A stretch of 64,000 nt of DNA from Paractinoplanes tereljensis (lineage in GTDB: Bacteria; Actinomycetota; Actinomycetes; Mycobacteriales; Micromonosporaceae). The notes beneath the pieces were generated by a model. The model did not search any database and was not told the origin of the DNA. It saw nothing but the letters and a program-made list of their open reading frames with translations. Positions 16,657-24,988 of the stretch are shown in pieces. The stretch is taken from contig NZ_BOMY01000038.1 of assembly GCF_016862435.1 (NCBI RefSeq), positions 186,001 to 250,000 on the forward strand, read 5' to 3'. The translations under genes were made by a program, and so were the position numbers. Every line of letters begins with the position of its first letter. Positions within the stretch are counted from its first letter, which is position 1.

Positions 16657-17862
16657 CTACTTGTAGGTGATGTCGCTCTTGTTCACCTTGCAGTTGGCCG
16701 TGTTCCAGCCTTCGCCGAGGTAACTCGGCTCGCTGCCCTTGGCGACGCCCTTGTACATGCCGCAGACCACCGCGCCGGAGTTGACGGTGACGCGGGTGAT
16801 GGTGGCGGTGTCGCCCCAGTTGGTGTTGATGCCGACGACGTAGTCGACGCCGGTCAGCAGCACGTTGTCGACCACGACGTGGCGCTGGTAGGAGTTGGTG
16901 CAGTTGCCGCAGCCGCGGTAGAGCTTGCCGGCACCGTTGAGGTAGAAGCCGGAGATGTTGACGGTGCCGTTGCCGTTGTGCTGGAACGTCTTGTCGCTGC
17001 CGTTCTTCGCGCCACCGCCGATGACGTAACTGGTGCCACCGTTGGTCTGCAGGAAGGTGGCGGCGTCCTCGCCGATGTCGTTCCACCACACGTTGCGGAT
17101 GGTGCAGGTGCCCAGGCAGTGCACGCCGTCGCCGGCGGGCGAGCCGAGGATGACGTTCTGCAGGGTGCCGCCGTTGGCGATCTCGAACATCGGGTCCTGG
17201 GACTCGCTCTGCGAGCCGTCACCGATGCAGCAGTACGTCTTCATGCCACCGTCGAAGGTCCCGGAGACGGAGACCGTGCCGGAGATCGACACCGAACCGG
17301 CCGAGGACGGCCACGAGCCGGTCGGCGTGCCCGGGTTGCTGGTCGGGCTGGTGGTGGGGCTGGTCGTCGCCGTCGGGCTGGTGGTCGGCGTCGTGCTGCC
17401 GCTGGAGTACGTCTCGAACTCGGCGATCCGCGGCGCGGCGGACGCGCCGGTGATGTCGAACGTGATCTTCTTCAGCGACGTCGAGGCGAACGAGATGGTG
17501 CTCGGGGTGCCGCTGCCGCTGGCCAGGACGCCGCCGGTGTCGTAGTTGAGCAGTCGCCAGGCGGTGATCGAGCCGCCGCCCGAGGCCACCCGGATGACGG
17601 CGCTGGAGACCGTGGTGGCACTGCTCCATTTCACCGAGACATAGCCGGTCGCGCTGGCCGGCGCCCAGTAGGTGCTGGTGCTGCCGTCCTTGACGTTGCC
17701 GTAACTGGTGCCGCTGGCCTTGCTGGAACCGTCGGCGCCGCCGCTGAGGCTCAGGTTGTCAGCCGCCGACGCGTAGGACAGCGGCAGCGCCACCGTGATA
17801 GCGGCGACCGCGACGGCGGTGGCGCCTCCGGCGATCCATCGTAGAGAGCGTGGTCGTTTCAT
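16657..17862 (-). CDS. secreted pectate lyase (PL3) with N-terminal carbohydrate-binding domain
   Basis: A 401-residue secreted enzyme: signal peptide ending SYASA-ADN, a discoidin-like (F5/8 type C) binding module (about 36-150), a Thr/Ser/Pro linker (about 155-180), then a polysaccharide lyase family 3 catalytic domain with its repeated short beta strands (VHCLGTCTIRNVWWNDIGED, TFQHNGNGTVNISGFYL, GCGNCTNSYQRHVVVDNV). PL3 enzymes cut polygalacturonate by calcium-dependent beta-elimination outside the cell. A LacI-type palindrome lies about 50 bp upstream of the start, fitting control by sugar availability. Confidence 0.92.
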   Translation of the reverse strand: MKRPRSLRWIAGGATAVAVAAITVALPLSYASAADNLSLSGGADGSSKASGTSYGNVKDGSTSTYWAPASATGYVSVKWSSATTVSSAVIRVASGGGSITAWRLLNYDTGGVLASGSGTPSTISFASTSLKKITFDITGASAAPRIAEFETYSSGSTTPTTSPTATTSPTTSPTSNPGTPTGSWPSSAGSVSISGTVSVSGTFDGGMKTYCCIGDGSQSESQDPMFEIANGGTLQNVILGSPAGDGVHCLGTCTIRNVWWNDIGEDAATFLQTNGGTSYVIGGGAKNGSDKTFQHNGNGTVNISGFYLNGAGKLYRGCGNCTNSYQRHVVVDNVLLTGVDYVVGINTNWGDTATITRVTVNSGAVVCGMYKGVAKGSEPSYLGEGWNTANCKVNKSDITYK

Positions 17863-17891
17863 CTCTTTCTCACCTCGATGTCGAGAGCGTG

Positions 17892-17928
17892 TCCTGTGGA
17901 GGGCTGTCCACAGGAAAGCGCTTTCCTG
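17892..17928. promoter_or_regulatory. LacI-family-type operator upstream of pectate lyase
   Basis: Perfect 18-bp palindrome CAGGAAAGCGCTTTCCTG at 17911-17928, with the central CG typical of LacI/GalR-family operators. It overlaps a second inverted repeat (TCCTGTGGA at 17892-17900 with TCCACAGGA at 17907-17915), so two exclusive pairings exist. Position before the lyase start suits repression. No LacI gene is in the window. Confidence 0.7.
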
Positions 17929-18012
17929 GAGAATAGAGATGTGTCAATGCGATGACAAGAAGATGTCCGAAACATGTGTGATGTGTGTTACACGAAGCGA
18001 GAAAGATTCTGA

Positions 18013-18723
18013 TCAGCGGATGCTGGAGACGTAGACGCGGTTGCGACCGGCCGCCTTGGCGGCGTACAGGGCGACGTCGGCCCGGGCCAGCAGCTCCTCG
18101 GCGGTCTCGCTGCCGTTCCACTGCGCGGCCCCGGCCGAGAAGGTCTGGCCCAGGGGGTTGACGGCCTGGAGCCGTTCGATGATGCGGTCGGCGTCGGCGA
18201 GCTTGGACTGGTCGAAGATCGCCCCGAACTCCTCCCCGCCGTAACGGGCCAGGAGGTCCTCCGGGCGCAACTGGCCGCGCCAGGCGGCGGCCGCGCTGCT
18301 GAGCAGGTTGTCGCCGCCCTGATGGCCGTGCTCGTCGTTGTACTTCTTGAAGTGGTCGAGGTCGAGGATGGCAACGACGACGGGGCTGCCGTGGCGGCGC
18401 GCGGCCGCGATGCGGCGGGACAGCTCGAGGTCCCATGCCCGCCGGTTGGGAAGCGCGGTGAGGGCGTCGATGTGCGCCACCGCGTCGAGCTGGCGGGCCT
18501 TGTCGTGCACCTGGCTGACCAGGTCGAACATGCGCAGTGCGACAAGAGCGAACAGAGTGATGCAGCCGAGGCCGGCGGCGAACCAGTCGACCTTTCCGTG
18601 TTGAAGAACGCCTTGGATGATCAGCAGGGCCGGAGCGCCCATGCAAGCGAGGTTGACCAGCAGCACGCGTTGCGGGGACATCTCCGTCACGGGACGCAGC
18701 GGGTGGCCGGTGAGAGCGCGCAT
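18013..18723 (-). CDS. diguanylate cyclase (GGDEF) domain, 3' part of a frame-split gene
   Basis: A frame of 236 residues from ATG 18723. Two or three membrane segments (VLLVNLACMGAPALLIIQG, WFAAGLGCITLFALVALRM) are followed by a full GGDEF domain with active-site GGEEF and, five residues before it, the RxxD inhibitory c-di-GMP site (RPED). The enzyme would make c-di-GMP from two GTP at the membrane. Its natural N-terminal half is encoded just upstream in another frame (18687-19154), overlapping by 37 bp. Either the gene has a frameshift or this half is reinitiated separately. Confidence 0.8.
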   Translation of the reverse strand: MRALTGHPLRPVTEMSPQRVLLVNLACMGAPALLIIQGVLQHGKVDWFAAGLGCITLFALVALRMFDLVSQVHDKARQLDAVAHIDALTALPNRRAWDLELSRRIAAARRHGSPVVVAILDLDHFKKYNDEHGHQGGDNLLSSAAAAWRGQLRPEDLLARYGGEEFGAIFDQSKLADADRIIERLQAVNPLGQTFSAGAAQWNGSETAEELLARADVALYAAKAAGRNRVYVSSIR

Positions 18724-19154
18724 CCGCGCACGATGAGCAGCAGGGCCGCCGCTTCCAGCGGGTAGATGGTGATGAACACCGGAAACGCGACGGCGGTAGC
18801 GCCGGCCCACCAGATGCCGTAACCGGCGACGGTGACCAGGCCGGCGGCCGCGAGCATCAGCCACGGCCACCGCGGCCGAGGCTTGTTGACCAGGACGCCG
18901 ATGACGATGCCGGCGCTGAACAGCAACGGCATGGCGAGCGTCAGGATTCCGCCGATCGGCCCGTCCGCCGTGGTCAGCATCTGACCACCGCAGAACAGCA
19001 GGCCCACGCCGAGCCAGGTCAGCCACAGCCGGGCGGCCCTCGTCCGCACCGCGCCGTGGTGTTCCGGCCCGGCGTCGGGCGCGGTCGGCGTGGTCCGGAT
19101 GACCGCGACGTCGACCGGTTCGTCGGAGTCGGTGCGACCCAGCACGGCGTGCAT
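18687..19154 (-). pseudogene. N-terminal membrane half of the frame-split GGDEF gene
   Basis: 155 codons starting MHAVLGRT, with four predicted transmembrane helices (LWLTWLGVGLLFCGGQML, GGILTLAMPLLFSAGIVIG, LMLAAAGLVTVAGYGIWW, ITIYPLEAAALLLIV). It then runs out of frame at GCALSPATRCVP. In the other frame the same DNA gives MRALTGHPLRPVTEMS, which reads smoothly into the cyclase half. A one-base indel near 18715-18735 would make one membrane GGDEF protein of about 390 residues. A sequencing error or true mutation cannot be told apart here. Confidence 0.65.
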
Positions 19155-19276
19155 CTACGCCCCTTTCGTTCCGTCGGCCTTCACCATGGTCGGCAGGTGC
19201 ACCCTGCGGCCAAACCGTCGGACCGGTTCCGCAACCAGATCACTACCTGCCCGGCCGCGACGGCAGCCCTCGGCGA

Positions 19277-20065
19277 TCAGTTGGCGAGCTGGTTGGCGAT
19301 GTCTTCGGCGGGGCGCTGCAGGTCGCAGTAGGGGTAGACCTCGGTGCGGGTGTCATCGGCGGCCGGCAGCAGACGCCCCGGGCTGGTGACGTGGGGGCCG
19401 GTGGCGCAGCCGTTGGCGGACCCGTCCAGCACGCCGCCGACGATCGTGCCGGACTGGTTGCGCAGCACCGTCGCCACGCCGCGCCAGGCCAGCGGCCGGC
19501 AGGTCGGCGAGGCCGTCGTGTAACTGATCTTCAGGTAGCCGGAGTAGTCGGCGTTGGGGTGCTCGGTGCGCACGTCGGTCGTGGTGACCGGGAGGACACC
19601 GCGGCCGGCCTCGTCGGGCGTGAGCCAGGTCGTCTCACCTAGGCGCACCTCGACCGCCGTCGCGGAGTGCGGTGCGGCCAGGACCCGGGTGTCGCCGACC
19701 CCGATGCGCTGGCCAGGCCGGAGGATCGGGATCTCCTGGGTGTTCAGCGGGGACGGGATGTCCTCGATCGGTTTGCCGTTGTTGCTGAAGCCGAACGTCA
19801 CGCGGGTGCGGTAGGCGACCGACGTACTCGTGTTCTCCACGATCGCGCCGAAGCTGGCGCCGGAGTTGAGGTTGGTGAAGCCCTGTTCGACCACCTTCAG
19901 CCCGCCGGCCGCCGGGCCGCGGGGTTTGTCCGGCGCCGCCGCCGGCACCGCGCAGGCGGCCGGGGTGTCGGTGAAGCGGGCGTGCACCCAGGCGAAGGCG
20001 CCCAACGCGGCGAGGGCCAGGGCCAGCACGCCCGCGATGATCCCGAACGGGCCCGATCGCTTCAT
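19277..20065 (-). CDS. membrane-anchored extracytoplasmic protein, last gene of WXG-like operon
   Basis: A 262-residue protein with one N-terminal membrane segment (GIIAGVLALALAALGAFAWV) and a beta-rich exterior (SFGAIVENTSTSVAYRTRV, VEVRLGETTWL), containing four cysteines. No named family recognised; the N-half resembles FxLYD/DUF4352-like extracellular domains. ATG 20065 overlaps the previous stop by 4 bp. As the last of four tightly packed genes starting with a WXG100-like protein, it is probably linked to their export or surface function. Confidence 0.75.
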   Translation of the reverse strand: MKRSGPFGIIAGVLALALAALGAFAWVHARFTDTPAACAVPAAAPDKPRGPAAGGLKVVEQGFTNLNSGASFGAIVENTSTSVAYRTRVTFGFSNNGKPIEDIPSPLNTQEIPILRPGQRIGVGDTRVLAAPHSATAVEVRLGETTWLTPDEAGRGVLPVTTTDVRTEHPNADYSGYLKISYTTASPTCRPLAWRGVATVLRNQSGTIVGGVLDGSANGCATGPHVTSPGRLLPAADDTRTEVYPYCDLQRPAEDIANQLAN

Positions 20066-20553
20066 CGATAGATGCGTTCTTTGAGCTCGGCGACCTGCCC
20101 GGTGTAGTCCTCGATCAGCGCGGCCGCCGCGACGCGTACGCCGTCGGCGCACTCGTCCTCGGACAGCCGGGAGACCGTGCCGGGCGCGAGTTTCACCGTG
20201 ACGTTGCGCAGCCCGTCGCCGATGAGCTGGATGCGCCCGTCGGCGGACGCACCCTGCCCGACGATCTTCTCGCGGGCCTCGTAGAACTCGCGGTCCTGCC
20301 AGTTGTCGATGCCGGGCTCGATCACGATGTGCTCGTCGAGCGTCTGGCGGTAGGCCCGCAGCCAGTTGGCGAACAGCAGCCGGGCCAGGGCGCCGAGGTA
20401 GTGCTCGACATCGGAGTCGCTGAGCTGGCGGTAGTTGGCGCCCGACCCGAAGTCGATCCGGATCTGATCACGGCGGGACAGCTCGGCGGAGATCTGGGTG
20501 CCCGGAACCTGGACCTGGAACCGGATGGCGTCGATCCGCTCGGCGTGCGTCAT
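20062..20553 (-). CDS. conserved cytosolic protein of the WXG-like operon
   Basis: 163 residues, no signal or membrane segment. It alternates beta strands (IRFQVQVPGTQISAELS) and helices (VEHYLGALARLLFANWLRAY) and ends in a helix with EDYTGQVAELKERIYR. Family not recognised. Its size, position after two WXG-like proteins and one-base start/stop overlap with the upstream gene suggest a chaperone or accessory factor for them; this is inference from context. Confidence 0.7.
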   Translation of the reverse strand: MTHAERIDAIRFQVQVPGTQISAELSRRDQIRIDFGSGANYRQLSDSDVEHYLGALARLLFANWLRAYRQTLDEHIVIEPGIDNWQDREFYEAREKIVGQGASADGRIQLIGDGLRNVTVKLAPGTVSRLSEDECADGVRVAAAALIEDYTGQVAELKERIYR

Positions 20554-21470
20554 CAGTCGTGACCGCCCAGGTACGCGCTGCTGGTCACGTTGGCCGCGGT
20601 GGCGTCGGCCAGGTGCGGCCGGGCCGAGACGAAGAGGTCCTTACGACCCCCGACATCGCCCTCGAGCGCGTCGACCGTGACGTTGATCAGTTTCTCCGTA
20701 TCCCGGAACTGGTCGGCGACCTTCTCCAGCCCGGTCCACATCGCATTGACGATCTGGATCGCGGTGTTCCCGGTCTTGTTGTCCTTGATGCCCTCCGGCA
20801 CTTTAGCGGCCGCGGTCGACGCGACGGCGTCGACGGTCGCCAGCACCAGCGGCGCGGCCAGCCCGTCGGTCACCGCGGTCACCGCGACGCCGCCGATGGT
20901 GGCGACCGCGGCGATCACCGTGAAGTCGAACGTCCACTTGTTCGGGTCGCAGCACGGGTCGTTGTCGAGCGCGGCCATCGTCGCCTCGGCGATCCCGTCG
21001 AGGTCCTTACGGGCCGCCGCCCAGAGCGCCTGGGTGGCGTGCAGCGTCGACTTCAACATCGAGACCAGGATGAACTGGTTCTGCAGGATCAGCGGGAACG
21101 GGTCGAGAAAGTACTTCTTGAACGCGTTGGCCGCGTCCCCGTCCCACCCCAGCAGCAGACCACCGGCCGTGGTGATCTTCGAGAACTCGACGTTGGCCGG
21201 GTAGATGTCCTTCTTGTTGACCGGATCGGAGCTGTTCTGCCCGGGAGACAGGTCGGTCATCACCCGCTGCAACCGCGCGATGGAGGCATCAAAACCCGCA
21301 GGATCAGGCAGACCGGCGTACGCCTCATAGCGCTCCGGAATATCGGAGAAGTAGCCTTCCGGCCCGCTGAAGGCGGCGAATGCCGGGTCGTTCTCCTTTT
21401 TCATGATCGCCCGGTTGACCGCTTTCGTCTTGATGCTCCAGGCGTGTTCCATCAGCTGGTCGTAACTCAT
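20553..21470 (-). CDS. WXG-like helical protein with hydrophobic hairpin
   Basis: 305 residues. The N-terminal 170 residues are helical and contain GWDGDAANAFKKYF, a WxG-type turn as in long WXG100/ESX proteins. The middle (about 185-230) is a Gly/Ala-rich hydrophobic hairpin (FTVIAAVATIGGVAVTAV, APLVLATVDAVASTAA), then a soluble helix. It has no Sec signal. The layout resembles type VII secretion cargo with a membrane-active segment. It starts 4 bp after the shorter WXG-like gene, a pairing usual for ESX heterodimers. Confidence 0.7.
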   Translation of the reverse strand: MSYDQLMEHAWSIKTKAVNRAIMKKENDPAFAAFSGPEGYFSDIPERYEAYAGLPDPAGFDASIARLQRVMTDLSPGQNSSDPVNKKDIYPANVEFSKITTAGGLLLGWDGDAANAFKKYFLDPFPLILQNQFILVSMLKSTLHATQALWAAARKDLDGIAEATMAALDNDPCCDPNKWTFDFTVIAAVATIGGVAVTAVTDGLAAPLVLATVDAVASTAAAKVPEGIKDNKTGNTAIQIVNAMWTGLEKVADQFRDTEKLINVTVDALEGDVGGRKDLFVSARPHLADATAANVTSSAYLGGHD

Positions 21471-21474
21471 GACG

Positions 21475-21849
21475 TCACTTCACCGGCGCCGGGGTGGCCG
21501 CACCCAGCTGGGCGGTCTTCTCGTCGAACGCCCGCTTGGCCTCGGTGTCGGTGTCGGTGTAGTGATCGATCGCGAGGTTGAGGGCACGAGACGTGTCCTC
21601 CAGGCTGTCGACGGTGTCGTTGAGGAACCGCAACGTCGTGGCGTGCAGCCCGTGCCAACCCTCGAAGATCGGGCTGGTGCCACCACCGAACGCACTCGGC
21701 CGGCGCATCAGGGCGTCGACCGACGCCCCGGCCGACGAGAGATTGGTCGACGCGTCGGTGAAGACGTTCGCCACCGAGGGCAGATCATCATTCGCCACCG
21801 TGGACAGCCAATAGAGATCAACCCCGAGCTCAGCGCCCCTGTCCGGCAT
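21475..21849 (-). CDS. WXG100-like protein
   Basis: 124 residues, two long helices joined by a turn containing FEGWHGLHATTLRFL, a WxG motif in the right place. Size and helix-turn-helix pattern match ESAT-6/CFP-10-like proteins of type VII secretion; the end (PAPVK) is short. First gene of the operon that runs to 19277. No EccC, EccB or other secretion machinery is in the window, so the secretion system would have to be encoded elsewhere. Confidence 0.75.
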   Translation of the reverse strand: MPDRGAELGVDLYWLSTVANDDLPSVANVFTDASTNLSSAGASVDALMRRPSAFGGGTSPIFEGWHGLHATTLRFLNDTVDSLEDTSRALNLAIDHYTDTDTEAKRAFDEKTAQLGAATPAPVK

Positions 21850-21919
21850 CGCCCGTCCTCCCCCGCATCGATGTACGTGGCAGTGTAGCCAGCATCGACC
21901 AGGCGAATGGGCCCCGAAA

Positions 21920-22840
21920 TTACCTGCGGGTAAGCCGGGGAAGCAGCCGAGTGGCGTTGGTTCGCTGGGCCTCGGCGTCCAGCAGCGGAGTGCTGTCGAG
22001 GGCGCCGGCCAGCTGCTTCACCAGCTGCTCCGGGGTGAACGGCCAGTCGCTGCCGTAGAGCAACCGGTCGGGGCCGGCCAGGGCCAGCAGCGACGGGAGC
22101 TGATGCGGTAGCGGCATTCCGGCGAGATCGAAGTAGAGCCGCCGCAGCTGGGCCCGGACGTCGACGCCCTGGGCCGCGGCGAAGGTGGCGATCCGGTCGG
22201 CGACCGAGGCCAGGACGCCACCGCCGTGCGGGACGACGACCGTGACCCGGGGATGCCGTTGCAGCGTTCCGCTCAGGAGCAGGTCGCTGACCGCGCGGGC
22301 GGTGTCGATCGGGAACTCCAGCATCGGCCGGGGGCGGCCCCGGGCCACCAGCTCCCAGCCGGGCGGGGAGGTCGGATGCAGGACCACCAGCGCGGAGCGT
22401 TCGTCGAGCGCGTCCCAGACCGGCTCGAACACCGGATCACCCGGGTACACGCCGGCGGCGTTGCTTTCCAGGACCACCCCGTCGAGGCCGAGCTCGTCGT
22501 AGGAGAAGGCGATCTCGTCGATCGCCCCGGCGACGTCCGGCAGCGGGAGCGAGGCCAGCACCGCGAATCGGTCCGGGTGGTCGGCCACCAGGCCGGCCCC
22601 GAACCGATTGACCGTACGGGCGAGAGCGCGCGCAGGCACATCGTCGCCGAAGTGCACGCCGGGCGAGGAGATCGAGAGCAGCGCGGTGGCGATGTCCAGT
22701 CCGTCCATCGTCGCCAGCGCCGCGTCGACACTCCAGGCCGGGATCGCCGGCATCCCGTCGGGGTGGCTGTGCCCGGCGGCGGAGGCGGCCGCCCGGTAGA
22801 AGTCCGGGATGAAGTGCGCGTGCATGTCGATGCGGCCCAT
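21920..22840 (-). CDS. amidohydrolase-2 family (ACMSD-like) metal-dependent hydrolase/decarboxylase
   Basis: A 306-residue TIM-barrel protein starting with the metal-binding MHAHF. Further family marks are the active-site His in VVLHPTSPPGW, VVVPHGGGVL and the metal Asp in LLYGSDWPFTPEQ. Relatives decarboxylate or hydrolyse ring-cleavage intermediates (aminocarboxymuconate-semialdehyde or resorcylate decarboxylases). It is followed by a GntR regulator and a ring-hydroxylation/ring-cleavage gene set, which supports a role in aromatic catabolism. Confidence 0.88.
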   Translation of the reverse strand: MGRIDMHAHFIPDFYRAAASAAGHSHPDGMPAIPAWSVDAALATMDGLDIATALLSISSPGVHFGDDVPARALARTVNRFGAGLVADHPDRFAVLASLPLPDVAGAIDEIAFSYDELGLDGVVLESNAAGVYPGDPVFEPVWDALDERSALVVLHPTSPPGWELVARGRPRPMLEFPIDTARAVSDLLLSGTLQRHPRVTVVVPHGGGVLASVADRIATFAAAQGVDVRAQLRRLYFDLAGMPLPHQLPSLLALAGPDRLLYGSDWPFTPEQLVKQLAGALDSTPLLDAEAQRTNATRLLPRLTRR

Positions 22841-22853
22841 GTGCCCTCCGGAG

Positions 22854-23513
22854 TCAGTTGTTGTCGATCTCCGCCAGCGCGGCGTAGCGCAGCAGCGCGT
22901 CGGTGGTGTGCTGAATGTGCGCGGCCAGCGCGGTGGCCACGCCGGCGGCGTCGCGGGCCACGGCCAACTCCAGCAGGCGGCGGTGCTCGCCCGCGATGTC
23001 GCGGTCGTCGTCGTGGGCGAGCGCGTGCGACCAGATCCGGTAGAGCTCGCTGGCGTCGCGCAGCCCGTTGGCGATGGCCGCCAGCCGCGGGCTGCCGCAG
23101 CCGGCCACCAGCGCCTGATGGAAGGCCTGGTGGGCGCGGATCCAGTCCTCGCCCAGCGGGGTGCGGGCCAGCGTGTGATGGGCGGCCACCAGGGCGGCCT
23201 CCCAGGCCAGGTCGCCGCGTTCGACCGACCGCCGGGCGGCGAGTGTCTCGACGTCGATGCGGGTGTTGGTCAGGTCGGTCAGATCCGCCGGGCTGAGCGC
23301 CACCACGCTGAAGCCGCGCTGCGGGTGGGCGACGACGAGGCCCTGCTCGGCCAGCCGGCTCAGGGCCTCGCGCACGACCGACAGGCTGGCGGTGTAGCGC
23401 TGGCCGAGCCCGGCGAGCTTGAGCTTGGAGCCGGGATCGAACCGGCCGGCGAGCAGATCGGCTCGGAGCTGGTCGAACACCGCGTTACTGCGGGTGCTGG
23501 CGTCGATGGTCAC
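22854..23513 (-). CDS. GntR-family regulator, FadR/FCD subfamily
   Basis: 219 residues: N-terminal winged helix (VFDQLRADLLAGRFDPGSKL, then SLSVVREALSRLAEQGLV at about 44-61) and an all-helical FCD domain with metal-binding residues (RIDVETLAARR, HQAFHQALVAG, EHRRLLEL). FCD regulators sense carboxylic acids. It sits between the amidohydrolase (13 bp away, same strand) and the divergent ring-cleavage genes, with an AT-rich palindromic stretch upstream, so it probably controls both directions. Confidence 0.9.
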   Translation of the reverse strand: MTIDASTRSNAVFDQLRADLLAGRFDPGSKLKLAGLGQRYTASLSVVREALSRLAEQGLVVAHPQRGFSVVALSPADLTDLTNTRIDVETLAARRSVERGDLAWEAALVAAHHTLARTPLGEDWIRAHQAFHQALVAGCGSPRLAAIANGLRDASELYRIWSHALAHDDDRDIAGEHRRLLELAVARDAAGVATALAAHIQHTTDALLRYAALAEIDNN

Positions 23514-23539
23514 CGGTGCACCGTACCCGATCCTCGGAA

Positions 23540-23575
23540 TTCTTGAATAATTTCGAAAATATGTTGCTTCGTCGA
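23540..23575. promoter_or_regulatory. AT-rich divergent control region with TTTCGAAA palindrome
   Basis: In a GC-rich setting this stretch is AT-rich, contains the 8-bp palindrome TTTCGAAA at 23551-23558, and lies between the divergent GntR gene and the catabolic genes. Likely promoter/operator region for GntR; the exact site cannot be fixed by eye. Confidence 0.4.
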
Positions 23576-23625
23576 CGATTCGCGTGCCAACCTCGGGTTC
23601 GGTTCACCCCCGAGGAGGTTTCGAC

Positions 23626-23814
23626 ATGATCCTGCAGGCGAACTACTCCTGGGTCGACGGTGACATCCTCAATGGCGCGATGTCCCAGGAGGACGCCGAC
23701 CGGGCGATGTCGCTCCTGGCCCACGGCACCTACCGGAAGGTCGACGCGGGTCACGTGATCAACCTGGACAAGCCGCAGGAGTTCATCACCGCCCTGGAAG
23801 GTTTCTTCCGATGA
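23626..23814 (+). pseudogene. C-terminal remnant of an alpha/beta hydrolase
   Basis: 62 codons from ATG 23626, preceded by a good ribosome site (GAGGAGG). The encoded piece holds the end of an alpha/beta hydrolase: the catalytic His in DAGHVINLDKPQEF and the terminal helix FITALEGFFR. The nucleophile elbow and about 200 N-terminal residues are absent. The stop overlaps the dioxygenase ATG, so it still serves as the coupled first frame of the operon. Meta-cleavage pathways normally carry a C-C bond hydrolase of this fold, so the remnant may be that enzyme, broken. Confidence 0.7.
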
Positions 23815-24908
23815 CCGCGTACCACAGCGAAGTCGGTGGTCTGCACCGCGAACACCCGGGGCGCAACAACGACCCGGTGATCAAAGTGGTGGAGCTGGCC
23901 TGGCTGGAGTTCGTCAAACCCGACCTGGACCGGGCCGAGAAGTTCGCGACCGACTTCGGCTTCCAGGTCGCCGAGCGCTCCCCCGACGTACTCAAGCTGC
24001 GTGGCACCTGGTCGGCCGCGCCCTGTCTGGTGATCCGCCGCGGCCCGCGGCCGGGATTCGTCGGCCCGGTCTTCCTCGCCGAGTCGGTCGCCGACGTCGA
24101 GCGGCTCGCCCGCAAGAGCGGCGTCGCCACCACGGCCACGGCCGGCGGCACGGCGGTGCGGCTGCGTGATCCCAGCGGGTTCCCGGTTCAGGTCGTGGCC
24201 GGGCTCTCCGCGCTGGCCGCGGTGCCGGAACGGGACAGCCACCGGTTCAACTTCGGCGCCGAGCCGATCCGCGTCAACGCCACCCAGCGCACGCCGGAGG
24301 GGCCGGCGCAGGTGCAGAAGCTCGGCCACGTCGTGCTGGAGACCACCCGGTTCCGCGCGACGCTGGACTGGTACCTGGAAAACCTCGGCATGATCGTCTC
24401 GGACTTCCTCTACCTGGACGGCCTGCGCGACCGCGGGCCGACGATGGCCTTCATCCGCTGCGACCTGGGTTCGGTGCCCTCCGACCACCACACCCTCGCC
24501 ATGCATCTGGGCATGCACACCGGCTACGTCCACTCCGCCTACCAGCTCACCGACCTGGACGCGGTGGCGGTGGGCGGGGAGTTCCTGCGCGATCAGGGCT
24601 ACCGGCGGGTCTGGGGCATCGGCCGGCACATCCAGGGCAGCCAGATCTTCGACTACTGGCACGATCCGGACCGGATGATGTTCGAGCACTACGCCGACGG
24701 CGACGTCTTCGACTGCACCGTCGAGCCGGGCTGGGCCACCATGAACGCCAGCGGCCTGTCCCAGTGGGGGCCGCCGGTAAGCCGGGACTTCCTCGGGGCC
24801 AAGCCGAGCCCGGCACTGGCCCGGGCCCTGGTGAAGGCGCTGGCCGACGGCGGCAACGAGTTCGACCTCGACGTCGCCCGCGCACTGATGAAGGCGATGA
24901 GCGCATGA
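23811..24908 (+). CDS. extradiol (VOC-family) dioxygenase, catechol 2,3-dioxygenase-like
   Basis: A 365-residue two-module VOC protein. The C-terminal module supplies plausible Fe(II) ligands: His in KLGHVVLET, His in the TLAMHLGMHTGYVHS cluster and Glu in MMFEHYADG, with Tyr/His active-site neighbours (GIGRHIQGSQIFDYW). Type I extradiol dioxygenases open catecholic rings next to the hydroxyls using O2. The start overlaps the hydrolase remnant by 4 bp, and a hydroxylase and FAH-family enzyme follow, giving a hydroxylation, ring cleavage, hydrolysis set. Substrate unknown. Confidence 0.88.
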   Translation: MTAYHSEVGGLHREHPGRNNDPVIKVVELAWLEFVKPDLDRAEKFATDFGFQVAERSPDVLKLRGTWSAAPCLVIRRGPRPGFVGPVFLAESVADVERLARKSGVATTATAGGTAVRLRDPSGFPVQVVAGLSALAAVPERDSHRFNFGAEPIRVNATQRTPEGPAQVQKLGHVVLETTRFRATLDWYLENLGMIVSDFLYLDGLRDRGPTMAFIRCDLGSVPSDHHTLAMHLGMHTGYVHSAYQLTDLDAVAVGGEFLRDQGYRRVWGIGRHIQGSQIFDYWHDPDRMMFEHYADGDVFDCTVEPGWATMNASGLSQWGPPVSRDFLGAKPSPALARALVKALADGGNEFDLDVARALMKAMSA

Positions 24909-24988
24909 GCGAGCGTAGCGAGCGAATCGGCAAGCTCAGTGTGGAATTTGCTCTTGGCAGCTCGGAGCGAAGCGAGGAGCTGGCATGA
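24905..24988 (+). other. 27-codon bridging frame with SERSER motif between two coupled genes
   Basis: A short frame whose ATG overlaps the dioxygenase stop (ATGA) and whose stop overlaps the ATG of the next gene (ATGA). It encodes MSERSERIGKLS and ends SSERSEELA, from direct repeats of AGCGAGCG. Similar SERSER junctions recur in actinobacterial genomes by memory. It may be an inserted mini-repeat that keeps translational coupling, not a functional peptide. Confidence 0.5.
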
